Source: CAYMUR01 sp964393615
GTDB taxonomy: Bacteria; Planctomycetota; Planctomycetia; Pirellulales; Pirellulaceae
Assembly (NCBI GenBank): GCA_964393615.1
Contig: CAYMUR010000040.1
Span: forward strand, 1 to 42,279
Length of the DNA stretch: 42,279 nucleotides
Reading direction: 5' to 3'
Shown: positions 35,050 to 42,279 of the stretch, one piece after another
How positions within the stretch are numbered: the stretch's first letter is position 1
Layout: every line of letters begins with the position of its first letter
Program-made: the position numbers and the translations under genes
Notes under the pieces: generated by a model
Seen by the model: only the letters and a program-made list of their open reading frames with translations
What the model was told of the DNA's origin: nothing
Database searches by the model: none

Positions 35050-35683
35050 GCTGGCTGGGAGCGGCAAGTACCCCGCGTGAAGCGGACATTTCATCTTCCC
35101 GTACCGCGGCACGCACGTTTTGTGCACGAAACAACAGCATGCCTAGCAAAGGATTGTGATCATGGCCACACGAAAACACAAACTCATTGTTCTCCTCACT
35201 GGCCAATTCCATTTCACAAAGCTTGACATACCCTTTGGCAACGGCAGTCGCCCGCTTGGCCGCCTGCGGCTGATCCGATGCAGCGCGCATCTGATAACGC
35301 CCATTTCCGAGCGCGTGAACCGTTAACTCGCAATCTGCTTTTTTGTCATGCGCAACGAGTGGTTTTGGCTCTAATTCAGCACCGGTCTCTAGCTTACAAG
35401 CATCGGAAAACACTCGTCTTAAAGCCTTGAGGTGGGTACCTTCACAGTGAAACCGCAACCAACCCGGTGCCCCCTCAACATCTTCCAGACCAGCTAGTCT
35501 ACGAAGCGCGTCGGTAAGAAATGCCACGCGATCCACCGCACCTTCGAACGAACTATAGGTATGCACTACAAACTGAGAGCCCGAATCGGTCTGCTGTTGG
35601 TACAGACCCAGCGAAATATCTCCACAGTGCTTGTCCATGGAATGCAGTTCAATACGGCGTCCTAAATCAAGTGTCTGACCCAT
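35042..35683 (-). CDS. Unknown protein leading the corrinoid operon
   Basis: 213 residues from ATG 35683 (35701 is an alternative). Soluble, no signal peptide. I do not recognise the family. Visible features are QFVVHTYSSFEGAVDRVAFL, a GAPGWLRFHCEGTHLKALRR segment, LTVHALGNGRYQMRAASDQ and, near the end, FVFSCGHDHNPLLGMLLF, where CGHDH (172-176) could bind a metal. Position as first gene, followed by MtaA-like, Hcy-type, corrinoid and reactivator genes on one strand, suggests a role in the same methyl-transfer process, possibly as an accessory or thiol-methyl-handling protein. That is inference. The stop is 29 bp before the next start. Confidence 0.8.
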   Translation of the reverse strand: MGQTLDLGRRIELHSMDKHCGDISLGLYQQQTDSGSQFVVHTYSSFEGAVDRVAFLTDALRRLAGLEDVEGAPGWLRFHCEGTHLKALRRVFSDACKLETGAELEPKPLVAHDKKADCELTVHALGNGRYQMRAASDQPQAAKRATAVAKGYVKLCEMELASEENNEFVFSCGHDHNPLLGMLLFRAQNVRAAVREDEMSASRGVLAAPSQRS

Positions 35684-35929
35684 AGCTGGTCTTTTCCACA
35701 AAAATGATCCCTACACAGTTAAAATCCACCACACCTCGGGTGCAGATAGTTTACTTTATGGGACTCGATCCATCAATACGCAGCGGTGGTAAATCTAGCG
35801 GTCCTTGGTACGACCGAGTGGCATAGCCACAGGACAATGGGGCATAGTATCTTAGACGTTTCAGTGAAAGTCTTCCTATGCGCCAAACTTTGACGACGCG
35901 AGATAGTTCACCATGGCAAATTAGAGTCT

Positions 35930-36712
35930 ATGAATTCAATCGATTTTGACAACGAAGCGAAACACTGGTTCGTCTGCCAGCATCCCCGCCCACAGGCGAA
36001 ATTATGTCTCTATTGCCTGCCGCACGCCGGTGGTGGGGCGGCGACCTATCGCAATTGGGCGGACGAAATTTCCACGGAAATCGAAATTCGTGCGATACAG
36101 CTTCCTGGTCGGGAAAGTCGCCTGGCAGAACCGGTTCCCGACAATTTGGCCAATCTCACCCGGTCATTGGCCTTGCAGATTGCTGACAATGCAGACCGAC
36201 CTTTCGCCTATTTTGGTCACAGCTTAGGCGCACTCATTGGGTTTGAACTCGCACGTTGCCAACGCAGTCTCGGTCTGCAACAGCCATGCCACTTGATCGT
36301 TTCCGGCCGCAACGCACCCCACACGCTTCACCCGAACAGTTCTACTGCTCGCCACCAACTCTCCGATGCGGACCTGCTCGAAGAACTTTCCCGTCTCCAA
36401 GGCACCCCCCAAGAAATATTATCAAATCAAGATATAATGACTGCTCTTCTACCGGTGATTCGAGCTGATCTCAAATTAGCCGAAACATATTCTTATTCTA
36501 ATGATAGTCCTCTTTCCTGTCCTATTTCAGCAGTCGGTGCCACGGAAGATCAATTCATCACAAGGGCTGGTATCGAAGCCTGGCAGCAGCAAACCACAGA
36601 GTCCTTTCAGTCAACTTTTTTTGCTGGCGGCCACTTTTTCTTCATTGCACAACGTCGCGCCTTACTTCGCGCGATCGCTCGATTCCTGACACGCCCTGCG
36701 GCACCAAACTAG
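35930..36712 (+). CDS. Type II thioesterase (GrsT/SrfAD-like alpha/beta hydrolase)
   Basis: 260 residues, the usual length. LYCLPHAGGGAATYRNWADE is the oxyanion-hole motif; the nucleophile is Ser98 in YFGHSLGALIGFELAR. The acid is probably Asp207 (GATEDQF) and the base His235 (FFAGGHFFF). IRAIQLPGRESRLAEPVPDN is the family signature. These enzymes clear stalled or wrong acyl groups from NRPS/PKS carrier proteins. No NRPS, PKS or carrier protein is encoded in the window, so it is an orphan here. Divergent from the corrinoid operon, with 228 bp between them. Start at ATG 35930 with AGAG before it. Confidence 0.9.
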   Translation: MNSIDFDNEAKHWFVCQHPRPQAKLCLYCLPHAGGGAATYRNWADEISTEIEIRAIQLPGRESRLAEPVPDNLANLTRSLALQIADNADRPFAYFGHSLGALIGFELARCQRSLGLQQPCHLIVSGRNAPHTLHPNSSTARHQLSDADLLEELSRLQGTPQEILSNQDIMTALLPVIRADLKLAETYSYSNDSPLSCPISAVGATEDQFITRAGIEAWQQQTTESFQSTFFAGGHFFFIAQRRALLRAIARFLTRPAAPN

Positions 36713-36857
36713 GGGCTCGTTGCCAAACTCCAAATCGCATGCTGCTGAATTTTTGAATTCACAAGTTTGAAAAAACCGGATGCCTTGACGATTCGGGGCC
36801 ACACCAACACAAACCAATGCTGCAAACCATGCTGCACAGAAGGGTATCGCGAATCGG

Positions 36858-37505
36858 CTACGGAGTGCTGACAACAGACAGATCGACGGAAACCGACTGC
36901 CTGGTCGGAACATGACAGATGTCATCATTACAGGCTTGGTAGCCAAACTCGCAAGCGATACGCAAATTACCGGCCGCGTCATCGGCAACGCGCAGTGGCA
37001 CCAAAAAATCAGCTGTGTCATGGTAGATATACGTCGCCCCCAAGACCGTTTCGTACAATTCCGGTTCGGGGCATTGCCAATCACCTTTCTTCTCGACACC
37101 AGCCGGCAACTGTAATTCCAAAGTCGTTGCCACCGTTGGTCCAGACTCTCTATCTGCCGCGTAGATATGCCAACCGCTTGCCAATTTGGCGCGCACCAGC
37201 AAGGTCACCAACTCACCAGGACCGACCGTGGCTGGCACGACCACTGCACCAATGGAAACCGGGTTTGCACCACTCGGTTCGTCGACCTCGATCTCCACGT
37301 CCGAACTCTGAATCGGTGGCACCAAATCCCCGCCGTCCACAGGGTCGGTTGCTGGTGCTGAACAACCCAATACGACTAGCAAACAAGCAATGATCCATGG
37401 TCCGTGCACCATGCAGCTCCGTTGCCTCACAAAAGACCAGCCATGCGAACGACCACAAAGATTACCCGAATTCAGGTAGAACCAACGACTAACCACTGTC
37501 TGCAT
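36858..37505 (-). CDS. Lipoprotein with DsbD N-terminal (thiol:disulfide interchange) domain
   Basis: 215 residues from ATG 37505, which follows a strong GGAGG. An internal ATG at 37412 (GGAG upstream) would give a more normal lipoprotein signal, since the lipobox VVLGC lies 17 residues after it. After the Cys comes an acidic linker, then a DsbD-N-like immunoglobulin fold: LASGWHIYAADRESGPTVAT, and TYIYHDTADFLVPLRVAD. The redox pair lies in ACNDDICHVPTRQSVSVDL (C-x4-C), near the C-terminus. In DsbD this domain passes electrons to periplasmic proteins. Here there is no membrane or thioredoxin domain, so it must have separate partners. Convergent with the thioesterase gene. Confidence 0.8.
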   Translation of the reverse strand: MQTVVSRWFYLNSGNLCGRSHGWSFVRQRSCMVHGPWIIACLLVVLGCSAPATDPVDGGDLVPPIQSSDVEIEVDEPSGANPVSIGAVVVPATVGPGELVTLLVRAKLASGWHIYAADRESGPTVATTLELQLPAGVEKKGDWQCPEPELYETVLGATYIYHDTADFLVPLRVADDAAGNLRIACEFGYQACNDDICHVPTRQSVSVDLSVVSTP

Positions 37506-37892
37506 GGCACTCACCCCTCCAAAGCCTGTAGGTCCAGTCACAAAATCAGCCGGAAGTCTACCCTCCTACCAAATCATCGTCAACGCGAGCCTCAAAGCCT
37601 CCAACCAGGGCCGTCAACGTCACCAGGACAAGTATTACACGGTAAACGGCTCGCTATTTCCCACCCGATTCAGCCGTGCCAAAACAGCAATCACCATTCC
37701 CCCATAATGCTATTTGCCGGGACACCAATGCATGAATCCGCCATGGATCTTACCTTCAACACCTTGCCAAAAGGTGCTATCGCGGATAACGTACTTGAAA
37801 AACAGAGCATGGGCAACAAAACCCCTCTCTGCCACGTCGGATCCTGGTCCCAGTTCGAATTGTATCATCTCACCGTCTGGTAACGCTGTGCC
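37506..37892. promoter_or_regulatory. Divergent intergenic region
   Basis: 387 bp between the DsbD-N lipoprotein (minus) and the GH88 gene (plus). A 71-codon minus-strand frame (37710-37925) is open and protein-like, but its start overlaps the GH88 coding sequence. No promoter box was assigned. Confidence 0.35.
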
Positions 37893-39296
37893 ATGATTAA
37901 CGTTCAAAAACATCTTACGCCCCAAAGCTTGCTACCGGCACTGGAACGCTTCTGGGAGATTTCTGAACGTTGTATCACGACCATCGAAAACCGTTCCGCT
38001 ACCAACGACAGCGCGCCAGTGTTCACGGCAGGCGGCCGCTATACTTCGCAAGGCTGGACAGAGTGGACACAAGGTTTCCAGTACGGTTCGGCACTATTAC
38101 AATTTGATGCAACGGGTAATGAAGAATTCCTGGAATTAGGTCGCAGGAAGACTGTCGATCGGATGGCACCGCATCTCACACACACTGGTGTCCATGATCA
38201 CGGTTTTAATAATGTCAGCACCTACGGCAACCTATGGCGGATGGCTCATGAAGGCCGTTTGTCCATCGAACCATGGGAAACCCATTTTTACGAACTAGCA
38301 CTCAAAGTAAGTGGGGCCGTTCAGGCCTCGCGTTGGGCGACCACCGATGATGGGAGTGGTTACATCTATTCGTTTAATGGACCGCAATCCTTGTTTGTCG
38401 ATACAATGCGCAGCTGCCGCGCCCTGGCATTGTCACACCAACTCGGACACGTGCTGATGGTCGAGCAGGATCAACCGGTATCGCTACTAAGAAGACTCAT
38501 CGAACACGCCACCAACACGGCACGCTACAACATCTGGTATGGCGACCAGCGAGATTTCTATGACGTTCGTGGACGTACAAGTCATGAATCACTTTTCAAC
38601 ATCAATAATGGTGCCTACCGCTGCAGTTCAACACAGCAAGGGTATTCGCCATTTAGCACCTGGACACGGGGACAGGCCTGGGCAATGCTTGGTTACGCGG
38701 AACTCTTGGAATGGCTGCAATTCCAACCAGAGGCTGAATTCGAGGCATGGGGAGGTCGCCTGAAGGTGGAAAACCTTTTTCTTCGCGCTGCCCAAGCAAC
38801 CTGCGACCACTACATGACACACACGCCTTGTTGTGGTATTCCCTATTGGGACACTGGAGCACCTGGGTTGCAGTTGCTAGGAGATTACCAGCAACGTCCG
38901 GCCGAACCGTTCAACAANNNNNNNNNNAACAAACATGAACCTGTCGACAGTTCGGCGGCTGCGATCGCGGCGCAAGGCCTGATCCGACTGGGCAGTTTTC
39001 TCGCCGGCAAGGATGAAGCCGCTACCCCATATCGCCAGGCTGGATTGACAGTACTCGCCACGTTACTTGAGGAACCGTACCTGTCTACCGAGCCAAATCA
39101 CGAAGGACTGTTACTACATTCTGTTTATCACCGACCTAATGGGTGGGATTACATTCCCAATGGGCAATCCATTCCTTGCGGCGAGTCCTCGATGTGGGGC
39201 GATTATCACATTCGTGAAGCAGCCTTGCTGGTACAGCGACTGGCTCAGGATGAAAAGTATCCCACATTTTTCGGACTCACCAAAACACTCTCTTGA
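37893..39296 (+). CDS. Glycoside hydrolase family 88 (unsaturated uronyl hydrolase)
   Basis: 467 residues including a 10-N gap that keeps the frame (38918-38927). Alpha6/alpha6-barrel features: TQGFQYGSALLQFDATGNEE, VHDHGFNNVSTYGNLW with catalytic Asp102, and SLFVDTMRSCRAL with Asp170. The C-terminal part has SSAAAIAAQGLIRLGSFL and CGESSMWGDYHIREAALL. GH88 enzymes hydrate the double bond of delta-4,5-unsaturated uronates at the non-reducing end of oligosaccharides made by polysaccharide lyases. No signal peptide is seen, so it acts in the cytoplasm. An SDR-type reductase gene follows on the same strand, consistent with uronate use. Confidence 0.93.
   Translation: MINVQKHLTPQSLLPALERFWEISERCITTIENRSATNDSAPVFTAGGRYTSQGWTEWTQGFQYGSALLQFDATGNEEFLELGRRKTVDRMAPHLTHTGVHDHGFNNVSTYGNLWRMAHEGRLSIEPWETHFYELALKVSGAVQASRWATTDDGSGYIYSFNGPQSLFVDTMRSCRALALSHQLGHVLMVEQDQPVSLLRRLIEHATNTARYNIWYGDQRDFYDVRGRTSHESLFNINNGAYRCSSTQQGYSPFSTWTRGQAWAMLGYAELLEWLQFQPEAEFEAWGGRLKVENLFLRAAQATCDHYMTHTPCCGIPYWDTGAPGLQLLGDYQQRPAEPFNXXXXNKHEPVDSSAAAIAAQGLIRLGSFLAGKDEAATPYRQAGLTVLATLLEEPYLSTEPNHEGLLLHSVYHRPNGWDYIPNGQSIPCGESSMWGDYHIREAALLVQRLAQDEKYPTFFGLTKTLS
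38918..38927. other. Assembly gap (10 N) inside the GH88 gene
   Basis: Ten N between codons for PAEPFN and NKHEPVDSS. Both flanks read in the same frame, so a 10-nt (or 10+3n) gap is consistent with an intact gene. Confidence 0.97.
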
Positions 39297-39538
39297 TGGG
39301 CCACTTCGCACAAGTTACATTTTGAAACACCATTCCTGAAACAGCATTCAGAGACTACCCCTCAGCGTAAAGCTTCCTAGAAGATCACCCGAAAACACTC
39401 ACTAAATCTTGTAGCTCGTTTTAATATTTACCATCCAACAATCCAGTCTTTCAGCCGAACCAGACAGTCACGTTTCCGTCCCCCTTTGATGAAAGCCTGA
39501 TCAAACCTTGAAAATTATCCAAGACATGGGAATCCGCC

Positions 39539-40321
39539 ATGCCTGAAAGTCATCGACGGGTTGCCCTCATTACGGGTGGCAGCCGCGGAATCGGTTTAGG
39601 AATCGCACAAGCCTTGGCACGTAACGAGTGGGACTTGGCGATTAACGGAGTGCGCACCGAATCAGAAGTTCAAACGGTACTCCAAGACTTGCGGAGCCTC
39701 GGTGCCGAAGTCGTTTATTGCCAAGGAGACGTGGGACAGGCTGTGGATCGGTCGGCAATCATCGCCACCGTGAAATCCCACTTCAACCGGTTGCATCTTC
39801 TGGTAAATAATGCAGGCATCACCTCTCCTGGCCGGCAAGACATTCTGAATGCCAGCGAAGAAGCGTTTGATCGGGTAATGGCTGTCAATTTGAAAGGCGC
39901 ATTTTTTTTGACACAAATCGCTGCCCGTTGGATGATTGAACAACGTGAACAAACGTCAAAGTATGAAGGGTGTGTGATCAATATTTCTTCGATCTCGGGA
40001 GAATTCGCTTCTAGTAACCGAGGAGATTACTGCATTTCCTGGTCTGGAATGACCATGCTGACCAAACTGTGGGCAGCTCGATTGGGAGAATACGGGATGC
40101 CAGTTTACGAGATTCGTCCTGGCATTATCCGCACCGACATGACGGCCGGTGTCACGGAAAAATACGACCGCTTGATCGCGGACGGCTTAACGATCGAACC
40201 ACGCTGGGGGACTCCCGAAGACGTCGGACGTGCCGTTGTGACGCTCGCACGGGGCGACTTACCCTACGCGACAGGCAACTACATCATGATAGACGGTGGC
40301 ATGTCCGTGGGCCGACTGTGA
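39539..40321 (+). CDS. SDR-family oxidoreductase lacking the catalytic lysine
   Basis: 260 residues, classical SDR length. Nucleotide motif TGGSRGIG (12-19), NNAG (90-93), Asn117 in the VNLKG segment, catalytic Ser151 (NISSISG) and Tyr164. The usual YxxxK is YCISW: codon 168 is TGG (40040-40042) instead of a lysine codon, which needs two base changes from AAA/AAG. The rest (VYEIRPGIIRTDMTAGVTEK, PRWGTPEDVGRAVVTLARGD, IMIDGGMSVGRL) follows 3-ketoacyl-ACP-reductase-like sugar/uronate SDRs. It starts 243 bp after the GH88 gene, so it may reduce a uronate-derived ketone. Activity is doubtful if the Trp is real. Confidence 0.88.
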   Translation: MPESHRRVALITGGSRGIGLGIAQALARNEWDLAINGVRTESEVQTVLQDLRSLGAEVVYCQGDVGQAVDRSAIIATVKSHFNRLHLLVNNAGITSPGRQDILNASEEAFDRVMAVNLKGAFFLTQIAARWMIEQREQTSKYEGCVINISSISGEFASSNRGDYCISWSGMTMLTKLWAARLGEYGMPVYEIRPGIIRTDMTAGVTEKYDRLIADGLTIEPRWGTPEDVGRAVVTLARGDLPYATGNYIMIDGGMSVGRL

Positions 40322-40367
40322 TCCTGACGCTACACGATCCTGACGCTACACGATCCTGACGCTACAC
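40320..40367. repeat. 16-bp tandem repeat, three copies
   Basis: Three perfect copies of GATCCTGACGCTACAC starting on the stop codon of the SDR gene (TGA 40319-40321). It lies in the 197-bp gap between two convergent genes. Confidence 0.97.
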
Positions 40368-40518
40368 GATCTCTTTGCCCTGCTGGCCATCTTGGAGACT
40401 CAGATACCCCGACCAGAGAATCTGAAATCCGAGGCAGCCAACAGGTGGGCCGACCCATTTTGATCCGCTGAAAGTTGCGTCCACTCAGCAACGCGGATAC
40501 AACATTCGACACACCGTT

Positions 40519-41598
40519 TCAGAATCCACGACCGCTCCTTTTGAGGAACAGCGCCAACTGCAAATTTCGGGTACTAATGGTACGGTCACCATGCCGCTGT
40601 GCCTGCCAAATGGCTTCGTGTGCCTGGTCGTTCTCACCAGCCAGGTTGTATAGTACCGCCAACATAAAAAGTGTGTCCTTGTCACTGGAATCCAATGGCA
40701 TGTGCAATTGGCAAACGTCAATCCACTGCTGTAGCTTGGCTGGAAACATCGGATCGATCCGTCGACCATCCAACGCAACAACTCCTGCCGAACTGGAGCG
40801 ACACACTTTCCGCATCACCCAAACAGCACGTGACCAATCGTGCATAGCCACGGAGGCCAACGCAAAACCAACTTGATGGTATAGGTTGGCATTGTCTCTG
40901 GTAGCGTCCACAAAAAATTCCTCTCGTGCCTCAGCTGACTGGCCTCTCACTAGAAAATCCCAGCCAGCACTGAGACCAGGAATTGATTTCCCACCAGCCT
41001 CGCCCACAACCTGTGAGTGACCTTGGGGATCGGGCCCCCTACCTGCCCCTGACTTGTCCGACAAAGGGCTGCGATTAGTTGGAAGCCGTACTTCCGGAGC
41101 CAATGTACCGCTGTCCACAGAATCGCGCGGTACAGAAATCATAGCCTCCGAAGATTCGTCATCCCCTCTTCGATCACCATTCAGACCAAACCAGATTGGA
41201 ATACCAGGATACATGTAATAACCACAGCCCAGGCAAGGGAAACCGTATCCGTTACCAAAGCTGGGATATCCGTAAAGAGTGTTACGGCGAATCGCACGGG
41301 CAGGTAACAAGGCATTCGAGCGACCGTATCTACCGTATCTACCGTAAAAATGTTCGGCACCGTTGTACAACTGGCGATGTCTCCGGGGGGCACGCAACAC
41401 GGAACCATGTCTCCGATTCAAACTGGCATGCCTCGGCCTTCCTGCAGCATCACTGCCTACATGGTGTCGAACCCCGGCAAAGGACAGGCTAGAACTGCCT
41501 CCAATCACGCCTGATACGATGGTCCAGCCAGCCAGAAAACAATACAGCTGCCAACGCAATGGTGGGAAAAAGATTGTAACCAGCGACCAGGATATCAT
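40519..41598 (-). CDS. Secreted protein with a TPR-like C-terminal part
   Basis: 359 residues from ATG 41598 (another start at 41646 lies in a duplicated stretch). The N-terminus has a signal-like hydrophobic segment (LYCFLAGWTIVSGVIGGSSS). A low-complexity Arg/Tyr/Gly part follows (EHFYGRYGRYGRSN), then YGYPSFGNGYGFPCLGCGYY and an Asp/Ser-rich spacer. The last 150 residues are helical repeats (FLVRGQSAEAREEFFVDATR, YHQVGFALASVAMHDWSRAV, LFMLAVLYNLAGENDQAHEA), like tetratricopeptide units. Probably exported and involved in protein-protein contacts; function unknown. A 9-bp repeat codes the YGRYGR stretch. Confidence 0.78.
   Translation of the reverse strand: MISWSLVTIFFPPLRWQLYCFLAGWTIVSGVIGGSSSLSFAGVRHHVGSDAAGRPRHASLNRRHGSVLRAPRRHRQLYNGAEHFYGRYGRYGRSNALLPARAIRRNTLYGYPSFGNGYGFPCLGCGYYMYPGIPIWFGLNGDRRGDDESSEAMISVPRDSVDSGTLAPEVRLPTNRSPLSDKSGAGRGPDPQGHSQVVGEAGGKSIPGLSAGWDFLVRGQSAEAREEFFVDATRDNANLYHQVGFALASVAMHDWSRAVWVMRKVCRSSSAGVVALDGRRIDPMFPAKLQQWIDVCQLHMPLDSSDKDTLFMLAVLYNLAGENDQAHEAIWQAQRHGDRTISTRNLQLALFLKRSGRGF
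41323..41346. repeat. 9-bp tandem repeat in the TPR-like gene
   Basis: ACCGTATCT twice, then a partial ACCGTA. In frame on the minus strand it makes a YGRYGR stretch. The unit resembles the imuB nonamer in its CCGTA core. Confidence 0.9.
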
Positions 41599-41615
41599 GT
41601 TTCTCTTTTCCCCAT

Positions 41616-41645
41616 AGTGTTTGGACCCAACAGTGTTTGGACCCA
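41616..41645. repeat. 16-bp near-complete tandem duplication
   Basis: AGTGTTTGGACCCAAC (41616-41631) followed by AGTGTTTGGACCCA (41632-41645), just upstream of the 41598 start of the TPR-like gene. It falls in the promoter or leader of that gene. Confidence 0.93.
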
Positions 41646-41796
41646 CCTGCTACGACCATCAACGATCGTTGGCGTGCCTGCCAAACAAACCACATTGATA
41701 CCGCTGCGACCCTGCCGAAGATACGGAAAACAAATAGACCGCAAACCCCGTACCTCAAACACCTCACCTCCCACTTCTCCGTTATTATATTATCAT

Positions 41797-42015
41797 TCAA
41801 CCCGCAGACAAAACAAAGTCTTTCATCCTCCTGACATTGCCAGTGATTGGGATGCGGTGAACCGCCACCTCAGGATCATCGAAGTGATCTCGGACGATCG
41901 TTTCGTGGCCGGCTTGGCAATCCGCGAAACGATCCGCAAAATCCTTCCAATCGAAAGTCGTTGTGCAGTCGTCCACCCACTCGAGACCTGACCCACAAAA
42001 CACACAAATTGGCAT
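41797..42015 (-). CDS. Possible small CxxC protein
   Basis: 72 residues from ATG 42015. It opens with MPICVFCGSG, a single CxxC knuckle, and continues FDWKDFADRFADCQAGHETI, then VRDHFDDPEVAVHRIPITGN. Codon choice and amino-acid make-up look like a real protein, better than most short frames here, but there is no Shine-Dalgarno and no family I recognise. It might be a small zinc protein or a remnant. Confidence 0.35.
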   Translation of the reverse strand: MPICVFCGSGLEWVDDCTTTFDWKDFADRFADCQAGHETIVRDHFDDPEVAVHRIPITGNVRRMKDFVLSAG

Positions 42016-42238
42016 ATTCGCGGTCTTTTAGAGGGTATCCGAAGCCCAGCGAAAACCTTGACACGCCGCCCACAAGCCCTGTTTACCTTTTTATTGGAGA
42101 CGTGTTTTCTCTTCAGCTTGATCCTGGTAAACTCAGGTGGCTGCTGCCGGAAAGCAAAGAAGCAGGTATTCATGGTTCTTTCAGGTCGTTCCTGAATCTG
42201 ACTTGGCAGATGGACCTGTGAAGCGCGAAAGAAACGAT

Positions 42239-42279
<41 letters not shown>

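Larger units (their letters stand above)
41599..42238. other. Right intergenic region before tRNA-Arg
   Basis: About 640 bp holding the TPR-like gene's promoter region (minus), one possible small gene at 41797-42015 and the unmarked tRNA promoter (plus). No clear promoter boxes were assigned. Confidence 0.4.

Noticed and set aside
35702..35929. Cobalamin riboswitch upstream of the corrinoid operon
   Set aside because: A GCCACTC-like stretch is present but the conserved B12-box context is not.
37710..37925. 71-codon minus-strand gene
   Set aside because: Protein-like, but its start overlaps the coding start of GH88 on the other strand, and no family or Shine-Dalgarno is seen.

Overview
The window looks like a piece of a planctomycete genome, probably a draft or metagenome scaffold. 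Evidence: a DUF1559 pilin-like protein, a Cys-rich secreted surface protein, a GT39-type membrane protein with the planctomycete-style LDWGQDL tail, a VTC/DUF4956 cluster, and a DUF362 Tat lipoprotein. No close relative can be named from sequence alone. Four N runs interrupt it (295-304, 7271-7280, 11451-11550, 38918-38927). I see no CRISPR array, prophage or complete insertion sequence.

Layout. 0.6-2.8 kb: a large membrane glycosyltransferase on the minus strand. 3.2-5.5 kb: a DUF1611 protein plus an enolase-superfamily epimerase, the DgcN/DgcA pair linked to D-glutamate/N-acyl amino acid metabolism. 5.7-8.9 kb: a minus-strand run of DUF1559 protein, VTC-domain protein, DUF4956 membrane protein and HlyD-like protein, followed by a small frameshifted gene. 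9.35-11.1 kb: a DUF362 Tat lipoprotein and a tiny zinc-ribbon protein. 11.7-17.6 kb: a DNA repair/mutagenesis block ogt-imuB-dnaE2 without imuA. 17.9-20.0 kb: a conserved-looking unknown and a site-2 protease with CBS domains. 20.4-25.8 kb: a regulatory block of histidine kinase, NtrC-type regulator, ECF sigma factor and a primary-like sigma factor. 26-29.5 kb: GNAT and CaiB-type CoA-transferase genes, a candidate structured RNA/terminator, and a secreted surface protein. 30-35.7 kb: a corrinoid methyl-transfer operon consisting of an unknown 213-aa protein, a UroD/MtaA-type methyltransferase, a homocysteine-methyltransferase-like protein, a corrinoid carrier and an ASKHA/ferredoxin corrinoid reactivator. 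35.9-41.6 kb: an orphan type II thioesterase, a DsbD-N lipoprotein, a GH88 unsaturated-uronyl hydrolase, an SDR lacking its catalytic lysine, and a secreted TPR-like protein. The right edge cuts a tRNA-Arg(ACG).

The best candidate for an under-described system is the corrinoid operon. It looks like a dismantled cobalamin methyltransferase: separate methyl-transfer and corrinoid modules, an ATP-dependent RACo-type reactivator, two different thiol-type methyltransferases and a leading protein I cannot place. Also notable are a VTC reading frame that can be restored across an assembly gap, an SDR with Trp in place of the catalytic Lys, an imuB whose N-terminus carries a nonanucleotide repeat, a 76-nt folded element ending in U6, and many young 9-18 bp tandem duplications, one of which doubles a ribosome-binding site.
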